From: Acidisphaera sp035272265
Lineage (GTDB): Bacteria > Pseudomonadota > Alphaproteobacteria > Acetobacterales > Acetobacteraceae
Length of the DNA stretch: 6,341 nt
Assembly (NCBI GenBank): GCA_035272265.1
Contig: DATEQV010000541.1
Coordinates: 1-6,341, forward strand
Direction: 5' to 3'
The notes beneath the pieces were generated by a model. It had not been told where the DNA came from and ran no database searches. It worked only from the letters and a program-made list of their open reading frames with translations. The translations under genes and the position numbers were made by a program. Shown here one piece after another: positions 1 to 5,909 of this stretch (position 1 is its first letter; each line of letters begins with the position of its first letter).

Positions 1-1047
1 TTCCCGGCCGCCTTCTCCGCTGCGATGATCGCGGGGGCGACGGGCGAGCAGATGCTGCTCGCCTACATCGTCGGCATGGAAGTCTCCGCGAGGATCGGCG
101 CGGTCGCGCGCGGCGCGTTCCATGATCACGGGTTCCATCCGACCGGTGTGGCGGGCGTGTTCGGGGCGACGCTGATCGCGGGCCGGCTGTTCGGGCTGAC
201 CGCGCGGCAGATGGCGGCGGCACAGGGCATCGCGCTGTCCATGGCATCGGGAAGCCTGGAGTTCCTGGAGGACGGCGCGTGGAACAAGCGCATGCACCCC
301 GGCTGGGCGGCGCAGGCCGGCATCACCGCGGCCGCGATGGGGCGCGCGGGATTCGTCGGTGCCACCAGCCCGTACGCGGGGCGGTTCGGGCTGTACAACC
401 TCTACAGCGCGGGTGGCCTGGCGCGGCAGAACCTGGCGCTGGCGACCGCCGGGCTGGGCGAGGTGTGGGAGCTGGAGCGCACGGCGATCAAGCCGTTCCC
501 GGCCTGCCACTTCACGCACGCCTGCGTCGATGCGGCGCTGCTGCTGCGTCAGCAGGGACTGCGGCCGGAGCAGGTGGAGCGCATCGAGGCGCTGATGCCC
601 GAGACGGTGATTCCGATCGTGTGCGAGCCGGCGGCGAACAAGAAGCGCCCGGCGAACACGTACGACGCGCAGTTCTCGATCCCGTTCCTGGTCTCGGCGG
701 CGCTGGTGCGCGGGCGGCTGACGCTGGCCGAGCTGGACGCGCTGGGCGATGCCGAGGTGCTCGCGCTGGCCGACCGCGTTGGCTACGCGATCGACCCGAA
801 CTCGCCGTTCCCGCGCAGCTATTCGGGCGAGCTGGTGGTGCACACCAAGGATGGCCGTGTGCTGCGCCACCGCGAGGAGGTGAACCGGGGGGCGACGGAT
901 CGCCCGCTGTCGAACGACGACATCGTGGCGAAGTTCGACGGCAACGCCGCCATCGCGATGAACGCGGAGACCGCCGCGAAGGTGCGCGCCGCGGTGCTCG
1001 GGATCGAGCGCACGCCGGCCGTGGCCACGTTCGCGGCGGCGCTTTGA
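1..1047 (+). CDS. MmgE/PrpD family protein, 5'-truncated by window edge
   Basis: This is the C-terminal 348 residues of an MmgE/PrpD-family protein. The frame is open from base 1, so the ATG at 25 is internal and about 100 N-terminal residues (family length is about 450) lie outside. The family includes 2-methylcitrate dehydratase (PrpD) and cis-aconitate decarboxylase, cytosolic enzymes acting on tricarboxylic acids and related substrates. Visible family blocks are G-F-H-P-T-G (His codon 136-138), N-K-R-M-H-P-G (Lys codon 286-288, His 295-297), K-P-F-P-A-C-H (His 508-510) and the late Y-D-A-Q-F-S-I-P segment near 661. The first His and the Lys correspond by recollection to active-site positions of cis-aconitate decarboxylase. 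The mostly helical first block and the later alpha/beta block are both present. The stop lies 2 nt before the acyl-CoA dehydrogenase ATG, so the genes are probably co-translated. The family is clear. The exact reaction (dehydratase, decarboxylase or other) cannot be assigned. Confidence 0.9.
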   Translation, partial: FPAAFSAAMIAGATGEQMLLAYIVGMEVSARIGAVARGAFHDHGFHPTGVAGVFGATLIAGRLFGLTARQMAAAQGIALSMASGSLEFLEDGAWNKRMHPGWAAQAGITAAAMGRAGFVGATSPYAGRFGLYNLYSAGGLARQNLALATAGLGEVWELERTAIKPFPACHFTHACVDAALLLRQQGLRPEQVERIEALMPETVIPIVCEPAANKKRPANTYDAQFSIPFLVSAALVRGRLTLAELDALGDAEVLALADRVGYAIDPNSPFPRSYSGELVVHTKDGRVLRHREEVNRGATDRPLSNDDIVAKFDGNAAIAMNAETAAKVRAAVLGIERTPAVATFAAAL

Positions 1048-1049
1048 CC

Positions 1050-2222
1050 ATGAACGTCATCACGCCGGTCGACGCAGCGGGCGACGAGCAGGAGCGGCTG
1101 ATCCTCGATTCCGTCGATCGATTCCTGGAGCGGCACGTGCGGCCGGTCGCCATGCAGCTCGAGCACGACGACGAATACCCCACTCAGATTGTCGAGCGCA
1201 TGAAGGAGCTTGGGCTGTTCGGCGCGGTGATCCCGGCGGAGTACGGCGGGCTGGGCCTGCGCCCTTCGACCTACGCAAAGATCATCGAGCGGATCGCGAC
1301 GGTGTGGATGTCGGTGTCCGGCATCATCAACTCGCACCTGATCATGGCGTGGATCGTCAACAAGATGGGCACGGAGGCGCAGAGGCGCGCATTCTTGCCT
1401 CGGTTCGCGACCGGCGAACTGCGCGGCGGCTTGGCGCTGACGGAGCCTGATGCCGGCACCGACCTTCAGGCGATCCGCACTACGGCGAAGCGCGTCGGGG
1501 ACGAGTACGTGGTGAACGGCACGAAGACCTGGATCTCCAACGGCATCGAAGGCAGCTGCTTCGCGCTGCTGGTGAAGACCGATCCCCACGCCGATCCGCG
1601 CCACAAGGGTATGAGCATGCTGCTGGCGGAGAAGGGGCCGGGGTTCCGGGTCGGGCGCAAGCTGCACAAGCTCGGCTACAAGGGAATCGACAGCGCGGAG
1701 CTGGTGTTCGAGGACTACCGCGTGCCGGCCGACCGGCTGATCGGCGAGGTCGAAGGGCGCGGCATGGTGTGCGCCATCGCGGGGCTGGAGTTGGGGCGTG
1801 TCAACGTGGCGGCGCGCGGCGTGGGTATCGCGCAGGCGGCGCTGGACGAGGCGGTGCGCTATAGCCAGCAGCGCAAGACGTTCGGCAAGCCGATCTGCGA
1901 GCATCAGGCGATCGCGCTGAAGCTGGGCGACATGGCGACACGGGTGGCCGCGGCGCGACTGCTGACGGAGGCGGCGGCGTACGCGCTGGATCGCGGCGAG
2001 CGCAGCGACTACGAGGCCGGGATGGCGAAGCTGTTCGCGACCGAAGCGGCAATGGAGAACGCCACCGAGGCGATGCGCATCTTCGGCGGCTACGGGTACA
2101 GCCGCGAGTTCGTGGTCGAGCGGCTGTACCGCGACGCGCCGCTGCTGGTGATCGGCGAGGGCACCAATGAGATGCAGCGCCTGATTATCGCCAAGCGCCT
2201 GATCGAGCGTAACCGGATTTGA
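1050..2222 (+). CDS. Acyl-CoA dehydrogenase, FAD-dependent
   Basis: This 390-residue flavoenzyme should oxidise an acyl-CoA to the 2,3-enoyl-CoA in the cytoplasm, passing electrons to electron-transferring flavoprotein. The length is typical of the short/medium-chain class. The N-terminal helical domain spans about residues 12-125, the central beta domain 126-235 and the C-terminal helical domain 240-390. Visible motifs are L-T-E-P-D-A-G-T-D (130-138), G-T-K-T-W-I-S-N-G (157-165) and Q-R-K-T-F-G-K (274-280, FAD and dimer contact). The late G-E-G-T-N-E motif holds the probable catalytic base Glu370, where medium-chain and glutaryl-CoA enzymes carry theirs, rather than the isovaleryl-type position near 254. 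The arginine used by glutaryl-CoA dehydrogenases for their second carboxylate appears absent from the corresponding 87-100 stretch, so a decarboxylating glutaryl enzyme is unlikely. The frame is open far upstream, but the chosen ATG starts where the family fold begins and sits 2 nt after the previous stop. No clear Shine-Dalgarno precedes it, which fits translational coupling. The substrate is unknown. Confidence 0.95.
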   Translation: MNVITPVDAAGDEQERLILDSVDRFLERHVRPVAMQLEHDDEYPTQIVERMKELGLFGAVIPAEYGGLGLRPSTYAKIIERIATVWMSVSGIINSHLIMAWIVNKMGTEAQRRAFLPRFATGELRGGLALTEPDAGTDLQAIRTTAKRVGDEYVVNGTKTWISNGIEGSCFALLVKTDPHADPRHKGMSMLLAEKGPGFRVGRKLHKLGYKGIDSAELVFEDYRVPADRLIGEVEGRGMVCAIAGLELGRVNVAARGVGIAQAALDEAVRYSQQRKTFGKPICEHQAIALKLGDMATRVAAARLLTEAAAYALDRGERSDYEAGMAKLFATEAAMENATEAMRIFGGYGYSREFVVERLYRDAPLLVIGEGTNEMQRLIIAKRLIERNRI

Positions 2223-2223
2223 C

Positions 2224-2228
2224 GGGGA
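2224..2228 (+). promoter_or_regulatory. Ribosome binding site of the CoA-transferase gene
   Basis: A GGGGA run lies 7 nt before the ATG at 2236, within the 13-nt gap after the acyl-CoA dehydrogenase stop. It fixes the transferase start and serves as a template for judging the regulator start, which has the same motif at the same spacing. Confidence 0.6.
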
Positions 2229-2235
2229 CTGCGCG

Positions 2236-3432
2236 ATGACGGCGAATCTTCCGCTCGATGGGGTCACCATCATCGCGATCGAGCAGTATGGCGCGGGTCC
2301 GTTCGGGTCGATGTTCCTCGCCGATCTCGGCGCCGAGGTCATCAAGATCGAGAACCCGGCGGAGGGCGGCGATGTCGGCCGCCATGTCGGGCCATTCACG
2401 TTCGGCCCCGGCGACACGCACTTCTTCCAGTCGTTCAACCGCAACAAGCGGTCGGTGACGCTGAACATCAAGGCGCAAGAGGGGATGGCGCTGCTGCGCG
2501 CGCTGATCCGCGAGGCGGACGCGGTGCTCGACAATCTGCGCGGCGACCTGCCGGAGAAGCTGGGCCTGACCTACGAGGCGCTGAAGGAGATCAACCCGGC
2601 GATCGTCTGTGCGCACCTTTCCGCGTATGGCCGCGACGGTCCGCGGCGGAGTTGGCCGGGCTACGACTACCTGATGCAGGCGGAGGCCGGATATCTGAGC
2701 TTGACCGGCGAGCCGGACGGGCCGCCGAGCCGGTTCGGCCTTTCGATCGTCGACATGATGACCGGGCTGACCGCGGCGTTCGCTCTGGTGTCCGGCGTGC
2801 TCGGCGCGCGGCAGACCGGGCGCGGCATGGACGTGGACGTGAGCCTGTTCGATACGGCGCTGCAGAACCTGAGTTACCTCGCGACTTGGTACCTGAACGC
2901 CGGACACGTCCAGGGGCGCGAGACGCGGTCGGCGCATCCGTCGCTGACGCCGTCGCAGCTGTACCGCACGAAGGACGGCTGGCTGTTCCTGATGTGCAAC
3001 AAGGAGAAGTTCTGGCCGATCCTGTGCGACAAGATCGGCCGGCCGGAGTGGAGCACCGATTCCAGGTTCGCTCGCTTCAAGGATCGGCTGGCCAACCGCG
3101 CCTCGCTGACGGCGGAGCTGGACGGCGTGTTGTCCGTGCGCACGACGGCCGAGTGGCTGGATCTGTTCGGCGGGACTGTACCGGCCGCGCCCGTCTATGA
3201 CGTGGGACAGGCGCTCGACAATCCGTTCGTGCGCGACACCGGGCGCGTCGCGTCGTACGAGCGGCACGACGGCGGGGCAGTGACGATGCTGACCGGCGCC
3301 GTGCGGGTGAACTTGCAGGCGGCGCCGTGCCGTGCCGCTCCCGCCCTGGGCGCCGATAACGCCACGGTGTTCGCGCGCATCGGAGTGGACGACGAGGCGG
3401 TGGACGAGTTGCGACGGCGCGGCGTCGTATGA
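2236..3432 (+). CDS. CaiB/BaiF (class III) CoA-transferase
   Basis: This 398-residue protein is of usual length for class III CoA-transferases, which move CoA from an acyl-CoA donor to a free carboxylic acid in the cytoplasm through aspartyl-anhydride chemistry and form interlocked dimers. The N-terminal hallmark runs from P-L-D-G-V (6-10) through A-G-P-F (20-23) to L-A-D-L-G-A-E-V-I-K-I-E (28-39). It is followed by N-R-N-K-R-S (68-73). The likely catalytic residue is Asp173 in I-V-D-M-M-T-G, matching Asp169 of formyl-CoA transferase. The second domain holds S-Q-L-Y (240-243) and a C-N-K-E-K-F-W segment, where some relatives such as formyl-CoA transferase carry a glycine-rich loop. The start is supported by GGGGA 7 nt upstream and by the family N-terminus. 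The gene follows the acyl-CoA dehydrogenase after 13 nt and its last bases overlap a possible regulator start (ATGA at 3429). The acid and the CoA donor are not identifiable; oxalate, carnitine, malate, mesaconate and itaconate enzymes all share this fold. Confidence 0.95.
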   Translation: MTANLPLDGVTIIAIEQYGAGPFGSMFLADLGAEVIKIENPAEGGDVGRHVGPFTFGPGDTHFFQSFNRNKRSVTLNIKAQEGMALLRALIREADAVLDNLRGDLPEKLGLTYEALKEINPAIVCAHLSAYGRDGPRRSWPGYDYLMQAEAGYLSLTGEPDGPPSRFGLSIVDMMTGLTAAFALVSGVLGARQTGRGMDVDVSLFDTALQNLSYLATWYLNAGHVQGRETRSAHPSLTPSQLYRTKDGWLFLMCNKEKFWPILCDKIGRPEWSTDSRFARFKDRLANRASLTAELDGVLSVRTTAEWLDLFGGTVPAAPVYDVGQALDNPFVRDTGRVASYERHDGGAVTMLTGAVRVNLQAAPCRAAPALGADNATVFARIGVDDEAVDELRRRGVV

Positions 3433-3449
3433 AGCCGGTGCCGCAGTTC

Positions 3450-3454
3450 GGGGA
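3450..3454 (+). promoter_or_regulatory. Ribosome binding site deciding the GntR start
   Basis: GGGGA lies 7 nt before the ATG at 3462, the same motif and spacing as before the CoA-transferase gene. The alternative ATG at 3429 has no purine-rich stretch in front of it, only a GC-rich coding tail, but it overlaps the transferase stop as ATGA. The motif favours 3462 as the main start. Confidence 0.45.
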
Positions 3455-3461
3455 CCGTGGC

Positions 3462-4190
3462 ATGACCGACGCCCCTGTCGCCCGCTATTTGCAAGTGGCT
3501 CTGGCGCTCGAGCAATCGATCACGGCTGGTGCGTATCCGGTCGGGACGCTGATCCCGACGGAGAACGAGCTCGCCGCGGATTTCGGCGTCAGCCGGCAGA
3601 CCGTGCGCCAGGCGATTTCGCATCTGCGGTCGCGCCGCTTGCTGTCGGCCCGCAAGGGCGTCGGCACTCGCGTGGAGGCGGCCAGTCCGGCCACCGGCTA
3701 CTATCACACGATACAGTCGCTGACCGAGCTGTTCCGCTACGCCAAGGAAACCGTCTTTCGCGTGGAGAAGACCGCGCGGGTGAGGGCTTCCGGGTCGCTG
3801 GCGACCGAATTGCGGTGCCGTGCCGGTCGGAGTTGGCTGCGGCTGGACGGATCGCGGGAGCAGGCGGGCGTCGCGGCGCCGCTCGGCGCGATGGTGGTGT
3901 ATGTCGACGCGCGGTACGCCGAGCCGTTCGATCAGCCGCAGGTCCACGCGTCCGCGATCTTCTCGCAGATCGAGCTTCAGTATGGCGAGACGATTGCCGA
4001 AGTGGAGCAGGACATCGAGGCGACGATGCTGGATCGGGAGACGGCGGAGCGCCTGAAGGCCGCGCCGGGAAGTCCGGCCCTGCTTGTGACTCGCCGCTAC
4101 TTCGCCGCCGGTCACCGGCTGATCGAGCTGTCGCGCACGCTGCATCCGGCCGACCGGTTCCGCTATTCGATGACGCTGCGGCGGCAGTGA
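3462..4190 (+). CDS. GntR-family transcriptional regulator, HutC/UTRA type
   Basis: This is a 242-residue cytoplasmic DNA-binding regulator, a normal length for the HutC subfamily. An N-terminal winged helix-turn-helix (about residues 5-71) shows the classic GntR series: P-T-E-N-E-L-A (32-38), the recognition helix V-S-R-Q-T-V-R-Q-A (43-51) and the wing G-V-G-T-R-V (66-71). Residues from about 90 to the end form a UTRA ligand-binding domain, which usually binds a small molecule such as an acid, sugar phosphate or amino-acid derivative and releases DNA. It is the last gene of the catabolic operon, so it probably senses the pathway substrate or a CoA-ester precursor and controls its own operon. 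The expected operator would lie upstream of the MmgE/PrpD gene, outside the window. The start at 3462 was chosen for its ribosome binding site. An in-frame ATG at 3429, overlapping the transferase stop, would add 11 residues (253 in total) that do not look like family sequence. Confidence 0.92.
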   Translation: MTDAPVARYLQVALALEQSITAGAYPVGTLIPTENELAADFGVSRQTVRQAISHLRSRRLLSARKGVGTRVEAASPATGYYHTIQSLTELFRYAKETVFRVEKTARVRASGSLATELRCRAGRSWLRLDGSREQAGVAAPLGAMVVYVDARYAEPFDQPQVHASAIFSQIELQYGETIAEVEQDIEATMLDRETAERLKAAPGSPALLVTRRYFAAGHRLIELSRTLHPADRFRYSMTLRRQ

Positions 4191-4207
4191 GCTGGAGCGG
4201 TTCCAGC
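4191..4207 (+). terminator. Short hairpin right after the regulator stop
   Basis: A 6-bp perfect stem (gctgga / tccagc) with a 5-nt loop begins at the base after the TGA. A further ctgga at 4212-4216 could pair alternatively with tccag at 4202-4206. No T-run follows, so it is at best a weak or Rho-assisted terminator or a 3'-end stabilising structure. Confidence 0.3.
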
Positions 4208-4237
4208 CTGACTGGACTCGGGCAGCCGTTCCACTAC

Positions 4238-4331
4238 CGTCATGGCCGGGCTTGGCCCGGCCATCCACGACTTCGCCGGCGCTGGAAAGCAAGAGAGTCG
4301 TGGATGGCCGGCACGGGGGCCGGCCATGACG
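4238..4331. repeat. 94-nt palindromic intergenic repeat, REP/BIME-like
   Basis: This is a long inverted repeat between two converging genes. The outer arms cgtcatggccgg (4238-4249) and ccggccatgacg (4320-4331) pair perfectly over 12 bp. The inner arms at 4257-4271 and 4297-4311 pair perfectly over 15 bp. Only the short stretches 4250-4256 and 4312-4319 mismatch, and the central loop is 4272-4296. Each half also contains its own small palindrome (ggccggg at 4244-4250 with cccggcc at 4256-4262; ggccgg with ccggcc in the other half), so it can fold as one long stem or as two short hairpins. Similar 'catggccggg...cccggccat' elements are, from memory, scattered through intergenic DNA of many alphaproteobacteria. 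It carries no gene. Placed 48 nt after the regulator stop and 34 nt after the end of the opposing nitroreductase gene, it may act as a bidirectional terminator or mRNA stabiliser. Mobility by a REP-type transposase is conceivable but not shown here. Confidence 0.8.
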
Positions 4332-4365
4332 CGGAAAGGGCGATCGCGCTCAGTGTGACTACGGC

Positions 4366-5034
4366 CTACATCTTCGGATAACCGACCGTCTGGGCGAAAG
4401 TGACGAACTGCTCCTGGTCGAGCAGCATCGTGTTCTTCAGGGCCACGTAGTCGATGGAGCCGCGGAACACCGTCGCGAGCCCCTCCGAGGCGCAGAACAG
4501 ATAGACGTTCTGGCCGATGAAGCCGGTGTCGACCGACGCAAACAGACGCCGTTCGGCAGGGGCGAGGTCCAGCATGCGCTCGCCGTGCGCGACATAGACC
4601 AAATCGAGCGGCGCGTCGCCCACGAAGTCCTGCCGCCCGGTCCTGCTGCGGATGTCGGCCGCCAGATAGGGCAGCAGCGCGTGGCGGTCCGGCGCGTAGC
4701 GCCAAACGCCGTCCGCCATCGCCGCGTAGATGTCGATCACCATCTCATGCCGCCAGTACGGTGCCGTGCGTCCGTCGATCGACGGTCGGTTGATGCCGTA
4801 GGCGGACCACAGGAGGTTCGACAGCACCTGCATCTCGAGCGGCCGGCTGGCATAGTCCCGGATGGAGCGGCGCAGCATCAGCGCCTCGCTGAGCGGCTTG
4901 CCGCCTGCGGTCCATGGGGGCGGCAACTGTCTGATCTCCATGTGCTGATCCTGCCTCGGCTGTGCCTTCACGCCGGCCTCGACGGCCGCGCTCGCCAGCA
5001 GCCCCGCACCGACCTGCCTGCGTGTGATGCCCAT
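4366..5034 (-). CDS. SagB-type nitroreductase-fold protein with Tat-like signal
   Basis: This 222-residue protein belongs to the FMN-dependent nitroreductase superfamily, closest to the SagB/ThcOx-type group. The N-terminus has T-R-R-Q-V (4-8), then a weakly hydrophobic Ala/Gly/Leu stretch and a V-K-A site (22-24), resembling a twin-arginine signal; this predicts export to the periplasm with bound flavin. The mature part has the FMN-phosphate motif R-R-S-I-R (55-59), L-L-W-S-A-Y-G-I-N (74-82) and R-T-A-P (89-92). It ends with G-Q-N-V-Y-L (174-179), A-S-E-G-L-A-T-V (182-189), R-G (191-192) and the terminal V-G-Y-P-K. An oddity is the loop after R-T-A-P: relatives usually have Ser-Ala-x-Asn-x-Gln, here it is Y-W-R-H-E-M. 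The start is supported by a G6 run at 5044-5039 ending 4 nt before the ATG and by the signal; Met32 is a possible leaderless start. It lies 83 nt downstream of the ABC permease on the same strand. The substrate is unknown, and a link to peptide azole synthesis is not supported because no cyclodehydratase is visible. Confidence 0.88.
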   Translation of the reverse strand: MGITRRQVGAGLLASAAVEAGVKAQPRQDQHMEIRQLPPPWTAGGKPLSEALMLRRSIRDYASRPLEMQVLSNLLWSAYGINRPSIDGRTAPYWRHEMVIDIYAAMADGVWRYAPDRHALLPYLAADIRSRTGRQDFVGDAPLDLVYVAHGERMLDLAPAERRLFASVDTGFIGQNVYLFCASEGLATVFRGSIDYVALKNTMLLDQEQFVTFAQTVGYPKM

Positions 5035-5117
5035 CTCGCCCCCCGGTTACGGAGTCCGAGCGCTCTCGTTGCCAACGTGTCGAGACGACGTCATTGATGC
5101 AGCTCAAAGGATCGCCG
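5035..5117 (-). other. Spacer between ABC permease and nitroreductase genes
   Basis: This 83-nt noncoding stretch holds an 8-bp palindrome gagcgctc (5058-5065) and the nitroreductase ribosome binding site at its low-coordinate end. I see no strong terminator hairpin followed by a T-run on the minus strand, so read-through from the transporter genes into the nitroreductase is possible. A separate promoter cannot be excluded. Confidence 0.35.
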
Positions 5118-5909
5118 TCAGCGCGTCATGCGCGGGTAGGTGCGCGTGGCGATGGCCACGAAGACGGTCGAGAAGGCGACCAGCACCAGGCAGTCCAGGC
5201 CGATGCCGAACTTGCTGGCCGCCCCGCGCAGCATCAGGGCGCGCAGCGCGTCCACCTCGTAGGTCAGCGGGTTGAGCAGCGAGATCGTACGCAGCCATGC
5301 CGGCATGATGTCGATCGGGTAGATCGCGTTGCTGGCGAAGAAGATCGGCATCGTCAGCACTTGGCCGATGCCCATGAACCGCTCTCGCGTGCGTACGATG
5401 CAGGCGATGATGAGCGAGAAGGTCGAGAACAGCCCCGAGCCGAGGGCGATCAGGCCGATGACCCCCAACAGGTTCAGCGGATTGAGGTCGATCGCAATGC
5501 CCAGCGCGCCGGCGAGCAGATAGACCACGACCGCCTGCGACAGGCCGCGCACCCCCGACGACACCGCCTTGCCGAGCACGATGGCGCTGCGCGGCGCTGG
5601 GCTGACCATGTAGCGGTGCAGCACGCCGAGGTCGCGCTCCCAGATCGCGGCGATGCCGTAGAAGATCGCCGCGAACAGCACGCTCTGTGCCAGAATGCCG
5701 GGCGCGAGGAAGTCGAGATAGCGGATGTTGCTGCCGCTCAGCCCGCGCACTTGCGCCATCACCTCGCCGAACAGCAGCAGCCAGATCGCCGGCTGGATCG
5801 CGCGCGTGAGCAGCTCGTTCGGGTCGTGCACGAGCTTGCGGATCTCTGCGTCCGCCACCGCCTGCACCTGGGTGAGATAGCCGCCGATGCGGCGCAGCGG
5901 ATCAGCCAT
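5118..5909 (-). CDS. ABC-2 type transporter permease (DrrB/NodJ-like)
   Basis: This 263-residue inner-membrane protein is the permease half of an export-type ABC transporter; the family normally has about 250-280 residues and six membrane segments. Hydrophobic stretches are visible near residues 38-54, 69-90, 123-140, 148-172, 184-199 and about 238-256. A cytoplasmic amphipathic N-terminus (D-P-N-E-L-L, 29-34) precedes the first. Family marks include W-E-R-D-L-G-V-L (90-97) with Y-M-V-S-P-A-P-R (100-107) just after segment two, the A-I-Y-P-I loop (195-199) and N-P-L-T-Y-E-V-D-A-L-R (213-223). The open frame extends 34 codons further upstream to 6011, but that part is Arg/Ser/Ala-rich and lies inside the ATPase gene. 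The ATG at 5909 overlaps the ATPase stop by 8 nt (ATGGCTGA), a standard coupling arrangement. The cargo is unknown; relatives export drugs, lipids, polysaccharides or Nod factors. Confidence 0.92.
   Translation of the reverse strand: MADPLRRIGGYLTQVQAVADAEIRKLVHDPNELLTRAIQPAIWLLLFGEVMAQVRGLSGSNIRYLDFLAPGILAQSVLFAAIFYGIAAIWERDLGVLHRYMVSPAPRSAIVLGKAVSSGVRGLSQAVVVYLLAGALGIAIDLNPLNLLGVIGLIALGSGLFSTFSLIIACIVRTRERFMGIGQVLTMPIFFASNAIYPIDIMPAWLRTISLLNPLTYEVDALRALMLRGAASKFGIGLDCLVLVAFSTVFVAIATRTYPRMTR

Noticed and set aside
279..1049. In-frame 257-codon upstream extension of the acyl-CoA dehydrogenase
   Set aside because: The extension is Gly/Ala/Arg-rich, overlaps the well-supported MmgE/PrpD gene in another frame and has no family similarity. 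The fold begins at the ATG at 1050.
819..2534. Long antisense frame of 571 codons opposite the acyl-CoA dehydrogenase
   Set aside because: It is opposite a gene with complete family motifs, its translation is rich in Arg, His, Gln and Pro, and it has no recognisable domain. This is a typical high-GC shadow frame.
2185..3267. Antisense frame of 360 codons opposite the CoA-transferase
   Set aside because: Its low-complexity Arg/His/Gln composition, absence of any motif and complete overlap with a confident gene mark it as a shadow.
3195..4292. Antisense frame opposite the regulator, entering the palindromic repeat
   Set aside because: Its first residues are simply the translated repeat (the G-R-A-K-P-G-H-D-G pattern well known from spurious alphaproteobacterial calls), and the rest mirrors the GntR gene.
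4191..4365. Possible small RNA or mobile element boundary in the convergent spacer
   Set aside because: There are no target-site duplications, transposase remnant or promoter-like boxes. The structure is fully explained by the palindromic repeat and a small hairpin.
4585..5097. Plus-strand frame of 170 codons opposite the nitroreductase
   Set aside because: It is the antisense shadow of a gene with conserved FMN motifs and has no family resemblance of its own.
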